In this document: one piece after another, positions 27,210-35,268 of the stretch | How the letters are laid out: every line of letters starts with the position of its first letter | Position numbering within the stretch: position 1 is the first letter of the stretch | Assembly (NCBI RefSeq): GCF_003202155.1 | Contig: NZ_QFLI01000001.1 | Span: 806,001-870,000, forward strand | Direction: 5' to 3' | Origin: Marinifilum breve | GTDB lineage: Bacteria; Bacteroidota; Bacteroidia; Bacteroidales; Marinifilaceae | DNA length: 64,000 bases | The notes under the pieces: model-generated | What the model was told of the DNA's origin: nothing | Seen by the model: the letters and a program-made list of their open reading frames with translations, nothing else | Database searches by the model: none | Made by a program: the position numbers and the translations under genes

Positions 27210-27405
27210 ATCAAAATTACTAAAACATTTTACATATAAGATAAAACCCTTGCTTTTTCTGTTAAATATCCTAGAACAAACAATGCCGATTCTGATTTTC
27301 AGAATCGGCATTGTTCTATTTTATTAGACTCTCTGTATTTGTGTATGATTTGCCGGAGATCTTCTCCTGCAACAAGCATTTGATTGGGCTTAGGCCACCC
27401 GATGA
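27210..27405. repeat. Repeat B, copy 2, with the 14 bp perfect hairpin
   Basis: Arms AATGCCGATTCTGA (27282-27295) and TCAGAATCGGCATT (27299-27312) are the same as in copy 1 at 3114-3144, and the flanks match for ~190 bp. The right end overlaps the last codons of the ABM gene. The hairpin lies ~80 bases past that stop and probably serves as its terminator. Confidence 0.75.
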
Positions 27406-27677
27406 CAAATATTTACTTCACTCTCTTTATCCATACATGCCAGCATTTGTGGCACAATCCGATAGAAATGCTCCGAGCTACAGTGTGCATCAAAGTCTTC
27501 TTTGCTTTCCCATTGCTCCAAAACAATCAAAACAGAAGGATTATCCTTGTCCTGATACATCTCATAAAGAATGTATCCTTTCTCCTTTTTTGTTGGTTCT
27601 ACCATTTCCTTGAACACGGAAATCAAGTCTTCAATTTTATCTTCTTTGGCAAATAGTTTTGATACTGCTTCTATCAT
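27390..27677 (-). CDS. ABM-domain protein (YgiN-like quinol monooxygenase family)
   Basis: A 95-residue antibiotic-biosynthesis-monooxygenase (ABM) ferredoxin-like fold protein. Seen: a VSKLFAKEDKIEDLISVF start, EMVEPTKKEKGYILYEMYQDKD, VLEQWESKEDFDAHCSSEHF (the typical E-x-W ... DxHxxSxHF segment), and a final beta strand. Family members act as cofactor-free oxygenases on quinols or as small dimeric binding proteins. It is the last gene of the redox operon, 93 bp after the OYE-like gene; two double-ABM proteins are encoded at 34361-35185 and 39064-39735. Its reaction is unknown. Confidence 0.85.
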   Translation of the reverse strand: MIEAVSKLFAKEDKIEDLISVFKEMVEPTKKEKGYILYEMYQDKDNPSVLIVLEQWESKEDFDAHCSSEHFYRIVPQMLACMDKESEVNICHRVA

Positions 27678-27770
27678 TTCTTTTTATTAATTTCTGCTCC
27701 ACGCAGAGAGTGCAAAGATTCAATTGAGTGATCTTTGCAGATTTTGCGTGGAAGTATTTTTATAGATTTA

Positions 27771-28883
27771 TTAGGCTTTAGCCACTGCCTCTTTTCGTCG
27801 ATCCAGAATGCAAACATTCCCCTCGGGTGCCCAGCATTTGGCACAGGAAACACAACGGGGATTGTACTCAGGATTTTGTCTCCATTTATTAGGAAGATCT
27901 GGCTCTGAATGCAAAGTACGCGACAACGAAATATAGCTGATATTGCTGTCGTTCAGAATTTGTTCCATCAGCTCCATATTGCGGTGTCCTCCCACTGATA
28001 TTACCGGGATGCTTAAGTCAGCAGCAATTTTTTTGCTTTCCTCAAAGAAATACGCTTGTTTTTCCCTTTTATGGATCCTGGTTCTTATTGCCCCTTTATC
28101 GGAAACAACCGGATTTCCACCACTAAACTCAATGGCATCAATCCCTCTTTTTTCCAATTCCTTAGCCACCCAAAGACTTTCTTCAATGCTTAATCCATTC
28201 TCAGCCCAGTCATCAGTGCTATGCATTTTTATCAATACAGGATAATCAGGACCTACCTCCTTGCGCACCGCTTCGAGAGTTTCAAAAATGATACGGGCAC
28301 GATTTTCAATGCATCCGCCATAAGAGTCCTCACGACGATTAAAATAAGGCGAAAGAAACTGACTATATAAATAAGAATGGGCCGCATGCAATTGCACCCC
28401 GTCAAAACCTGCCTCTTTCACACGTCTCGCACTTTGAGCATAAGCATCGATTACAGTTCTGATATCCTCCTGTGTCATCTCTTTGGGAGTGACTCCATAA
28501 GCTGGATTTTTTACTGCAGAAGGTCCCCAGATCATGCGATCTTCCGTTTTATAGCGTGTAGAAGATCCTCCGTAACAAACCTGCATAATCATTTTAGCTC
28601 CCAAGTCATGGATTCTTTGAACAAAAGGTCTGTACTCCTCAATAAAATCATCGGAGTAGATGCCCATCATGCCCCCATTGGGTTGTTCATCCTCAAGAAT
28701 ATGGGCATAACCAGTAATAATGGTACCAACGCCACCTCGGGCCAATTCCTCATAACGGGAAATCAGTTCCGGGCTTAGGTGTCCTTTTTCATCTGCCAAA
28801 TTTAGCCATGTAGCCGATCGCCACAGGCGATTCTTCAGCTCCAGATTCCCCATTCGGGTCGGTTCAAAAATCTTCTTTTGCAT
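27771..28883 (-). CDS. Old Yellow Enzyme-like NADH:flavin oxidoreductase
   Basis: A 370-residue FMN-dependent TIM-barrel oxidoreductase. Landmarks: N-terminal PTRMGNLELKNRLWRSAT, QVCYGGSSTRY, GFDGVQLHAAHSYLYSQFLSP (His-Ala-Ala-His active-site segment, about 172-190), NRREDSYGGCIENRARI, and the late phosphate-binding region PVISVGGHR with SLSR. The C-terminal tail CVSCAKCWAPEGNVC is Cys-rich. In larger relatives (2,4-dienoyl-CoA reductase type) such Cys bind an iron-sulfur cluster; here the tail is only ~25 residues, so a partial cluster site or none is possible. It would reduce an activated C=C bond. Its paralogue is 29596-30657. Confidence 0.93.
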   Translation of the reverse strand: MQKKIFEPTRMGNLELKNRLWRSATWLNLADEKGHLSPELISRYEELARGGVGTIITGYAHILEDEQPNGGMMGIYSDDFIEEYRPFVQRIHDLGAKMIMQVCYGGSSTRYKTEDRMIWGPSAVKNPAYGVTPKEMTQEDIRTVIDAYAQSARRVKEAGFDGVQLHAAHSYLYSQFLSPYFNRREDSYGGCIENRARIIFETLEAVRKEVGPDYPVLIKMHSTDDWAENGLSIEESLWVAKELEKRGIDAIEFSGGNPVVSDKGAIRTRIHKREKQAYFFEESKKIAADLSIPVISVGGHRNMELMEQILNDSNISYISLSRTLHSEPDLPNKWRQNPEYNPRCVSCAKCWAPEGNVCILDRRKEAVAKA

Positions 28884-28911
28884 ATTCTAATTGATATTTA
28901 AGTCGATTCTC

Positions 28912-29577
28912 TTATTTCAAGTCTTTGAGAGCCTCCAAAATATCCTTTGGTTCGGCCCGCTTTGTATAATCCGCATTCAGATAGGCATACCTTACAATTC
29001 CAGATTGATCTATCAGGTAAGTAGCTGGAACAGGAAGTTCATCTGAATCAGTGTCATTGTAGGCTTCCAGATCTAAGTTGAAAGTATTCTTATAGAGATC
29101 ACTGACCTCATCGTTCAATTTAAAAACAATTCCGTACGACTTGGCCACCTCATTGTTAAAGTCAGACAAAACTTCGAATTCCAATTCATTCTTTTCCTTT
29201 ACACTTAAGGAGCCATCAGGTTTTTCAGGCGTTAGGGCCAGCATACTTGCACCCAATTCCTGAAAAGCAGGCAAACTGCGTTGTAGGTATTGCAATTGCA
29301 TGTTGCAAAACGGACACCATCCACCGCGATACCAAGTCAGAACAACGGGGCCGTTTTTAAGCATATTGCTCAAGCTTACTTTCTCTCCCTGATGGTTGGT
29401 AAGGACAAAATCCGGTGCTTTGTGTCCCTCCTTGATTGCATTGGCAAGCAAATCGCTTTCGGCCAATGTAGAAATTCCCATTCCGATAATCTCCTTTACC
29501 TTGTCGGGAGCCGACTGAGAAAAATCATTCATGATCTTTTCCAACTCCTGATCCAATCGTTTTTCCTTGTTTTCCAT
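28912..29577 (-). CDS. Peroxiredoxin-like AhpC/TSA family protein
   Basis: A 221-residue thioredoxin-fold protein of the AhpC/TSA family: APDFVLTNHQGEKVSLSNML at about 54-72, and the active site WYRGGWCPFC with Cys88 and Cys91. Unlike 2-Cys peroxiredoxins (P-x-x-x-T-x-x-C), the site is a CxxC of the 'GGWCPFC' subfamily, so it may work as a thiol reductase or as an atypical peroxidase. No signal peptide. It lies between the two OYE-like genes (28 bp and 18 bp gaps) and so probably protects or reduces partners of these flavoenzymes. Confidence 0.9.
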   Translation of the reverse strand: MENKEKRLDQELEKIMNDFSQSAPDKVKEIIGMGISTLAESDLLANAIKEGHKAPDFVLTNHQGEKVSLSNMLKNGPVVLTWYRGGWCPFCNMQLQYLQRSLPAFQELGASMLALTPEKPDGSLSVKEKNELEFEVLSDFNNEVAKSYGIVFKLNDEVSDLYKNTFNLDLEAYNDTDSDELPVPATYLIDQSGIVRYAYLNADYTKRAEPKDILEALKDLK

Positions 29578-29595
29578 TTTGTAATATTATTTAGT

Positions 29596-30657
29596 TTATG
29601 CTCTTTTCTTCTTGTTAAAAGCACATATGGCTCCATCCATATTAAAACAGGCATTGCACGAAACACACATGGCTTTAGAGGTGTCCCCATTTTTCCATCG
29701 TTTCACCAGCTGTGGTTCTCTTACCAAAGGTCTGGACAAAGAGACAGCCTCAACATTTTGTTCCTGAAGAGCTTCTTCAGCCACCTCAAGACTTCTGAAT
29801 CCACCCACTACAATTACAGGAACAGATACAATTTTTGCAATTTCACTCGCATTTTCCTTGTGGTACGCCTCATTCTCCTGTTTAAAGATTTTGTTACGTG
29901 CAGGACCATACACCCCACCCGAAACGCCACCACTCACTTCAATGGCATCAATTCCTGCTTTATCAAGCATGATGGCAATTTGTTTGGCCTCAGTAAGGGT
30001 ATTGGTATTTTCCTCGGCCATAAAATCAGAACTGTTGAGTTTTAGAAAAACCGGGTAATCAGTTCCACATTTGGCCTTGATGTTATTCAGGATCTCCACC
30101 ACCACTCTGGCTCTCTTTTCAACACTCCCACCATATTCGTCATTCCGTCGGTTAAAGTAGGGGCTCAGAAATTTCGTGAGGAAGTAGCCATGTGCAGCAT
30201 GTATCTGTATTCCGTCGAAACCTGCCTTTTTTGCTCTCAGGGCTGCATTCCCATACAGTTCCACAATCTCGGAAATATCCTCTTTGGTAATCAGCCGATC
30301 ATCAAAACCATTGGTCACATCCACCACCTTTTCCCCTTTTCTAAGAATTCCGGAGTGGCTCAATTGAATGATCGTTTTCCCTCCATTGGAATGAATCTGA
30401 TCCACAATCTCTTTATAACCTTCAATATACGAATCATTTCCGATCATCAGGTGTTTTGATTCCAAGGTATTCTCCCCTACACCAGTATCTTCAAAAATGA
30501 TCAATCCAATTTCGCCTTCAGACAGTTCTTGATACACCTCCTTCACCCTAGGAGTAACATATCCTTTATCATCTGCCATAAAGGTGGCGGTGGCTGATCG
30601 CATAAGGCGATTTCTTAGCTCAATACCACCAATTGTTGTATTCTCAAATAAGTTCAT
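29596..30657 (-). CDS. Old Yellow Enzyme-like flavin oxidoreductase, second copy
   Basis: A 353-residue paralogue of the enzyme at 27771-28883: ENTTIGGIELRNRLMRSAT start, QLSHSGILRKGEKV, GFDGIQIHAAHGYFLTKFLSP, NRRNDEYGGSVEKRARV, and PVIVVGGFRSLEV. The C-terminal tail CVSCNACFNMDGAIC repeats the same four-Cys pattern, so both enzymes keep it under selection. Cytoplasmic, FMN-binding. The gene starts 3 bp after the flavoprotein gene's stop at 30661. Which activated alkene or quinone is reduced is unknown; two diverged copies in one operon suggest consecutive or different substrates. Confidence 0.93.
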   Translation of the reverse strand: MNLFENTTIGGIELRNRLMRSATATFMADDKGYVTPRVKEVYQELSEGEIGLIIFEDTGVGENTLESKHLMIGNDSYIEGYKEIVDQIHSNGGKTIIQLSHSGILRKGEKVVDVTNGFDDRLITKEDISEIVELYGNAALRAKKAGFDGIQIHAAHGYFLTKFLSPYFNRRNDEYGGSVEKRARVVVEILNNIKAKCGTDYPVFLKLNSSDFMAEENTNTLTEAKQIAIMLDKAGIDAIEVSGGVSGGVYGPARNKIFKQENEAYHKENASEIAKIVSVPVIVVGGFRSLEVAEEALQEQNVEAVSLSRPLVREPQLVKRWKNGDTSKAMCVSCNACFNMDGAICAFNKKKRA

Positions 30658-30660
30658 ATC

Positions 30661-31293
30661 TCAATTCTTCTCCTTTAATCGTTTTGCTATGGATTTCCCC
30701 AAGTCTTCTGCCTTTTGAACACATTCGCTATCCCTGTCGAAATAGTAATAAGGATCATCAGAAAGCTTGGCATCTTTCCCGTTGATGGCAAGAAATGCAC
30801 TATATGCACATGTTTCGCCAAAACCACATTTGTAGCAAGAAGCATTTCCTCCTGTCTCCAGAGATCCTACCTCTTCCATTCGGAAGTTCTGTACAAATTC
30901 AGCCATATCCCTATAGGCCTCATGTGCCGTAGCGAGACCAGAGCTCAAAATGGCTACCGGCTTCCCTTTCGAAAGCATTTTTCGATGAAAGAGGGGAGAA
31001 AAACGCTCCATAAAATTCTTCATGATGGCATTTACCCCATTGTGACGCGTGATTCCTCCAAACACAACAGCATCGGCATCCATGAACTTCTTTAAAAGTT
31101 CATCCATATCATCACGAAATACACATTGATTGGTACTGGCACAAGCCACACAACCTGTGCAAAATTTAATCTGTTTCTTACTCAAGCGAATCAACTCATA
31201 ATCATGTCCGCTTGATTCCATTACTTTGATCATGGCACTCTCCATTACACCTCCTTTGGTGGGACTACCACTAAATCCAATTATTTTTCCCAT
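30661..31293 (-). CDS. NADPH-dependent FMN reductase / iron-sulfur flavoprotein-like
   Basis: A 210-residue flavodoxin-fold protein. I start it at the ATG at 31293 (MGKIIGFSGSPTKGGV, a phosphate-binding GSPxKGG loop), 4 bp after the DoxX stop; an upstream TTG would overlap DoxX. A CTGCVACAST motif near 45-55 places four-spaced Cys after the first strands as in iron-sulfur flavoproteins, and two more Cys groups follow in the C-terminal half (ASCYKCGFGETC). AVVFGGITRHNGVNAIMKNF forms the flavin-binding GGI segment. It probably delivers electrons to the OYE-like enzymes. Confidence 0.88.
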   Translation of the reverse strand: MGKIIGFSGSPTKGGVMESAMIKVMESSGHDYELIRLSKKQIKFCTGCVACASTNQCVFRDDMDELLKKFMDADAVVFGGITRHNGVNAIMKNFMERFSPLFHRKMLSKGKPVAILSSGLATAHEAYRDMAEFVQNFRMEEVGSLETGGNASCYKCGFGETCAYSAFLAINGKDAKLSDDPYYYFDRDSECVQKAEDLGKSIAKRLKEKN

Positions 31294-31297
31294 GTTT

Positions 31298-31693
31298 TTA
31301 TTTTCTACCTTCAATTAATCTATCAAGGGAGTACCTTCCGCTTCCAGCGATAGCCAACACCACATAAGCTAATAAATACAGAACTGCCAATTCGCTCTTG
31401 GCCCAAGGATCATTTATATGAATCACAAATATGGCCACCAACATGGTAACAATTAGCGGAATAACAGAAAGTCGAACCTTGTATCCCAACAACACCAGCC
31501 AGGAAAAGATGACTTCTGCCACTACAGCAAGTCCCAGCGAAAAGCTGGCTCCAACACCCAATGGGTCAGGAAAACGAATCTCTCCTCCTCCAAACAGTAG
31601 CCCGGCCTTGGATAATCCATGTGGCAACATCAACAAAGCCAAACCAATTCTCAATACCAACAGTCCGTAGTCGTTTAAATATTCTTTCTTCAT
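31298..31693 (-). CDS. DoxX-family membrane protein
   Basis: A 131-residue inner-membrane protein with four predicted helices. I start it at the ATG at 31693, one base after the VOC stop at 31695; the longer frame would read into VOC coding sequence. DoxX landmarks seen: VLRIGLALLMLPHGLSKAG at the first helix and the GVGASFSLGLAVVAEV second helix. DoxX proteins are linked to quinone or thiosulfate redox reactions at the membrane. In this operon it may connect the flavoproteins to the quinone pool; that is inference from context. Confidence 0.85.
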   Translation of the reverse strand: MKKEYLNDYGLLVLRIGLALLMLPHGLSKAGLLFGGGEIRFPDPLGVGASFSLGLAVVAEVIFSWLVLLGYKVRLSVIPLIVTMLVAIFVIHINDPWAKSELAVLYLLAYVVLAIAGSGRYSLDRLIEGRK

Positions 31694-31694
31694 A

Positions 31695-32306
31695 TCAATA
31701 CAATTTCTTTGGGGTAAAAGCTCTCTTTGTAGTTGTTTTCTCGTAGGCTTGTCCATTTTCATAGGACACCAATTCCAATTGCATTCCCCATGGAGAAAGG
31801 AAGTACACCCAGCTAACACCTGCGTTTGGTCCCTCGGTCATGGTAATCGGTTCTCCCTGAACCTTTACGCCTTTTGATTTCAAATACTTAACCGCTTCGT
31901 CCATATTATCCACATAAAAAGCGATATGATGTCCACCCCAGTCGCTGTTCTTTGGCAGCCTTTTCACTTGGTCGGGCGACTCATATTCAAATATTTCCAA
32001 ATTGGCTCCATTGGCACACTTCACAAATGCAGCCTTGGGAATTCTTGCTCTTGGGTGCACATTCAAATGCTCCTCCATCCAATTGTCATCCGATGCAAAG
32101 GGACCAATCTCAAACAAAACCTCAGCCCCGATCACATTCTCAAAGAAATCAACGGCTTCCTTCAGGTTGGGCACCGTAAATCCAATATGCTCGGCCCCAC
32201 GGTTTCCGGGGATTCCTTTTGTTTTTACTTTTTCATCTCCACCCTGTGCTAAAGTACTTAGCGACAAAGCCAAAATCGCAACAATACTTAATACATTCTT
32301 TTTCAT
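31695..32306 (-). CDS. Secreted VOC (glyoxalase/dioxygenase-fold) protein
   Basis: A 203-residue protein with a signal peptide (MKKNVLSIVAILALSLSTLAQ; start at 32306) followed by a vicinal-oxygen-chelate domain: EHIGFTVPNLKEAVDFFENVIGAEV gives the His in the first beta-alpha-beta unit, GGHHIAFYVDNMDEAVKYLKSKG the second, and FLSPWGMQLELVSYE the closing Glu. Two His and one Glu in these places are the usual metal ligands. VOC enzymes act as glyoxalases, dioxygenases or epimerases on small molecules; most are cytoplasmic, so export is notable. It is the first gene of the tight VOC-DoxX-flavoprotein-OYE run. Confidence 0.88.
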   Translation of the reverse strand: MKKNVLSIVAILALSLSTLAQGGDEKVKTKGIPGNRGAEHIGFTVPNLKEAVDFFENVIGAEVLFEIGPFASDDNWMEEHLNVHPRARIPKAAFVKCANGANLEIFEYESPDQVKRLPKNSDWGGHHIAFYVDNMDEAVKYLKSKGVKVQGEPITMTEGPNAGVSWVYFLSPWGMQLELVSYENGQAYEKTTTKRAFTPKKLY

Positions 32307-32640
32307 GATACATTTATTTATTATTAAGGGGCAGTTCAGGATTTGATCGTTTCTACCACTCTCATCCACCACAATCAAGACAAAAGATCCTGCTTTCCCA
32401 ACTCGCTTACATTAGTACAATATTAGGAAGAAAGAAGGCATAGACAGGTGCATTTAATGAGGGTCTTGGTGCACTTTCAGGAACTCCTGACAACTGCAAT
32501 TTTCAGATATTGATTCGGCAAAAACAATGACCAAATCATTTTCAAAACAAAAGGGACAAGTCCCAAAAGAACTCATCCCTCCCAACAAACTACAATTCAT
32601 TCCTGAAACAAATACAAATGGCCGTATTAGCTATTTCTCA
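32307..32640. other. 334 bp gap between hydrolase and VOC genes
   Basis: Within an otherwise tight operon this is the longest gap, so it probably contains a promoter for the VOC-to-ABM genes. I see no convincing Bacteroidota promoter match and no gene. Confidence 0.4.
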
Positions 32641-33642
32641 TTACTTGCTCAAAAATGGCACAACTTCCATCTTAACCTGCTTGTGGTCGTAGAAAGGAAG
32701 GGCATGTCCATTTTCTGTATCCAACACCTTTAATTTACTTTTCAGAGATTTTGCAATTGCAATTGAATTTAACGGATTCACTGTGTGATCCTGTTTATTC
32801 ACAACAACCAATAAATCGGCCTTTACAACATCATCAATATTATCAATGCTTCGGTTTGCACTTTTATAGATATCGTGAGAAATCATGGCTTTCAATTGAA
32901 CCAGATAATTGGCATGATGAAACATTTTAGCATACTGTTCCTTCATATACTCTTCAGCATTCTCAGGCTTTACATTCTTGTGAAAGAAATCTGGCGTATA
33001 TAAATTCATGGTAAATAAGTCGTAAACCCGTTTCATGGCAAATTCTAACTTACGCTTATTTTTTCCGGCATTTTCGATCAAATCAGCCTGCGTTTGCCAA
33101 AACAGAATATCATAAAACGACTGTCTGGGCGTACCAATAATCGCAACCGCCTTATCCATAAAATCAGGATAGGCTACCAGCCATTCATAGGTCTGCATTC
33201 CCCCCATTGAGATTCCCATAACAGCGTGCAAATGATCTATTCCCAAATGTTTAGTCAGCAATTCATACTGCGAATTTACCATATCGCGTATGGTGATTTG
33301 AGGAAATTTACCAGTATTCGAAGGAGAAGATGAAACGCCGTTTCCAAGAGCATCTACAACAATAACATATAAGCCCGTGGTATCGATGGTATTATTCAGA
33401 ATTCCCCATTGTAAAATCTGCTCACTCGTACCGGTAAACCATGTTGGCCATAAAACAGCATTACTTTTCTCAGCATTCAACTTCCCTACTGTTCTGTAAG
33501 CAATTTTTGTGTCTTTTATAATCTCTCCCTTGCTGGTCTCAAAATCTCCCAAATTGGCAAACTTCAAACCCGACTGGGCAAAACTGCTGTTCGCCCAAAG
33601 CATCACAAAGAGAAGAAGAATCGTTTTAACGGATAAGTTCAT
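32641..33642 (-). CDS. Secreted alpha/beta hydrolase, MetX-like fold
   Basis: A 333-residue alpha/beta-hydrolase with a signal peptide (1-22). Fold and sequence resemble homoserine O-acetyltransferase (MetX-like): the start KFANLGDFETSKGE, TWFTGTSEQ, DALGNGVSSSPS, nucleophile elbow GISMGGMQTYEW (Ser at about 144), Asp in VVNKQDHTVNP (about 285), and His in ENGHALPF (about 317). A secreted member cannot make O-acetylhomoserine in the usual place, so an esterase or acyltransferase acting on an external compound is more likely. It lies 70 bp after the SnoaL-like lipoprotein gene. Confidence 0.88.
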   Translation of the reverse strand: MNLSVKTILLLFVMLWANSSFAQSGLKFANLGDFETSKGEIIKDTKIAYRTVGKLNAEKSNAVLWPTWFTGTSEQILQWGILNNTIDTTGLYVIVVDALGNGVSSSPSNTGKFPQITIRDMVNSQYELLTKHLGIDHLHAVMGISMGGMQTYEWLVAYPDFMDKAVAIIGTPRQSFYDILFWQTQADLIENAGKNKRKLEFAMKRVYDLFTMNLYTPDFFHKNVKPENAEEYMKEQYAKMFHHANYLVQLKAMISHDIYKSANRSIDNIDDVVKADLLVVVNKQDHTVNPLNSIAIAKSLKSKLKVLDTENGHALPFYDHKQVKMEVVPFLSK

Positions 33643-33712
33643 TATTCTAACATTTAAAAATTTAACTACATGGATGAAAAAGGAGGAGGATATCCTCCTC
33701 TCTTCCTAACAA

Positions 33713-34345
33713 TTACTTTGTTCCTTTTAGATAATTGTAACTATCATCTTTCATGTCACCTCTGTGAGGTCTGTATTTATTATCGAATTTATCACTCCAA
33801 AGCGCTGTTGCTTTCTGGTTCTGATTCCAATCAAATACGGTTGAACGATGCATGATTCTCCACTCGTCGTTACGTTTTTCCAAATTAAAATGGTGACGAC
33901 CTCCCAAAATTCCTTCATGGTCCACTCCATTCTCATCGGTATGCACATGGTAAGCCCATACGTAAGTCTCTGCATTGGCTTTGTCGCCATCCAGCTCAAT
34001 TAAAATATTGCTGATTCTGTGCTGGGTTATTTTTAGTTTTTCAAATCCTTTCATGGCTTCGGGAACGAATTTCCATGCATTGTCATTCCAGAAAAAATGC
34101 TCAGGGAAAATCGGATCCTGATGCTCCTCAATCCCTTCAGGCCAGTAGGTTGACTTCATCAATTCCGCATCCATTCTGTCCAGAGAACGTGCATGACGAT
34201 ACATTAACTGTTCAATCTCTTGTCTGTCCCAAACTTGTTGTAATTTCTTAGTATCCATACTTTCAGTATTTTTTGTTGTACATGATTGTAATGAGCTCAC
34301 TCCGATCAGAAGAGCTACAAATGCCAGCTTAACTACTTTCTTCAT
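33713..34345 (-). CDS. SnoaL-like (NTF2-fold) lipoprotein
   Basis: A 210-residue lipoprotein (SSLQSC lipobox, Cys22) with a SnoaL_4/NTF2-like domain: QEIEQLMYRHARSLDRMDAELMKSTYWPEG near 45-72, and conserved closing strands GGRHHFNLEKRNDEWRIMHRSTVFDW. The DxxD spacing after the first helix and a His at the barrel base are the places where dehydratase or isomerase members (scytalone dehydratase, LinA-type) keep catalytic Asp-His pairs. Anchored outside the cytoplasm. It lies 15 bp after the double-ABM gene, so the two are probably translated from one mRNA and may act in series. Confidence 0.85.
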   Translation of the reverse strand: MKKVVKLAFVALLIGVSSLQSCTTKNTESMDTKKLQQVWDRQEIEQLMYRHARSLDRMDAELMKSTYWPEGIEEHQDPIFPEHFFWNDNAWKFVPEAMKGFEKLKITQHRISNILIELDGDKANAETYVWAYHVHTDENGVDHEGILGGRHHFNLEKRNDEWRIMHRSTVFDWNQNQKATALWSDKFDNKYRPHRGDMKDDSYNYLKGTK

Positions 34346-34360
34346 TTTAATTATATTTTA

Positions 34361-35185
34361 TTACTTGTTCCAATTCCCTGCAGGTTTCAATACACTAAAA
34401 GTTCTAGGGCTGCTAATCATATCAGGAAGCTGCTTTTCATATTCATCGCGATAAGCTTTCCCCGCTAACTGATTTTTCATGAAAGTCTCCATACTTGGCT
34501 CACTCCAACGTTCGTACAAGGTAAACTTGTTTGCGTTATTTGCATCCTGGTGAAGAAATGCAGCCACGAAAGTATCTTCCACCGTCATGCTATTTAGTAC
34601 ATGCAAGGCCGCTTTCTTCCACTCTTCCACCTTTTCAGGTTTGATGTGGAAATTCACGTAAAAAGCCAAGTCATTATCCGAAGGTTCAATCTCCTTGCTG
34701 ATCCATTGGTTCATTGGTGCCAGTACCGAAATATCTCTTGTTGTGGCACTCCACTCTTCAATATGATCTTCATAATACTTTCGGTATTCTTTTCCTTTTA
34801 ACTGCTTGCTGATAAAGTCCTCCATACTGGCTTCCCTCCAGCGCTCATAAATGGTGAACTTGTTTGGATCATTGGAATCCTGATGTAAAAAAGTGCTCAC
34901 AAAAGTCTCCTCCTTCGCCATCTCGTTCACCAGCTCCAACAAACTCTCTTTAAAATCGCCAACGAATTCAGGCTTTAAATGAAATTGCACATAGAAAACC
35001 AAATCGTCTGGATTTGCTATTTTTGCTCTTACATTTTCCATACTTACTCCTTCTTCTAAATTATTTACTTCTCTTTTATTACTCTTTGAATCATTTTTCC
35101 CGTTCATAGCCTGGGAATAGAAAGGCAGTGAAATTGCCATCAGCATCACCATCCCCCAAAAACACCTTACTGCTTTCATATTCAT
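34361..35185 (-). CDS. Secreted protein with two ABM domains
   Basis: A 274-residue protein with a signal peptide (up to about residue 26, SLPFYSQAM) and two tandem ABM domains (about 55-150 and 165-265). Each domain holds DLVFY/DLAFYV(Q/N)FH(L/I)KPE, a TFV(S/A)xFLHQDxN segment, FTxYERW, and a KGKxYRxxYE-type end. The cytoplasmic ABM protein at 27390-27677 and the double-ABM protein without a signal peptide at 39064-39735 are relatives; this one shares about half its residues with the latter by eye. It is the first gene of the redox operon. Quinol oxygenase or small-molecule-binding roles are possible. Confidence 0.88.
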   Translation of the reverse strand: MNMKAVRCFWGMVMLMAISLPFYSQAMNGKNDSKSNKREVNNLEEGVSMENVRAKIANPDDLVFYVQFHLKPEFVGDFKESLLELVNEMAKEETFVSTFLHQDSNDPNKFTIYERWREASMEDFISKQLKGKEYRKYYEDHIEEWSATTRDISVLAPMNQWISKEIEPSDNDLAFYVNFHIKPEKVEEWKKAALHVLNSMTVEDTFVAAFLHQDANNANKFTLYERWSEPSMETFMKNQLAGKAYRDEYEKQLPDMISSPRTFSVLKPAGNWNK

Positions 35186-35268
35186 TTTTGCTTTAATTGT
35201 TTTGACTAAATCTTATGGTACAAATATCGGAACTTGCTCTCCTGCAAGCGGTATAAAATTGTAGGGCC

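Noticed and set aside
31298-31819. Long DoxX frame starting at 31819
   Set aside because: The first 42 residues (Cys- and Trp-rich) come from the antisense of the VOC coding end; the ATG at 31693 sits one base after the VOC stop.
32641-33642. Methionine biosynthesis acetyltransferase (metX)
   Set aside because: The protein has a signal peptide and stands in a redox operon without other methionine genes, so only the fold name is kept.
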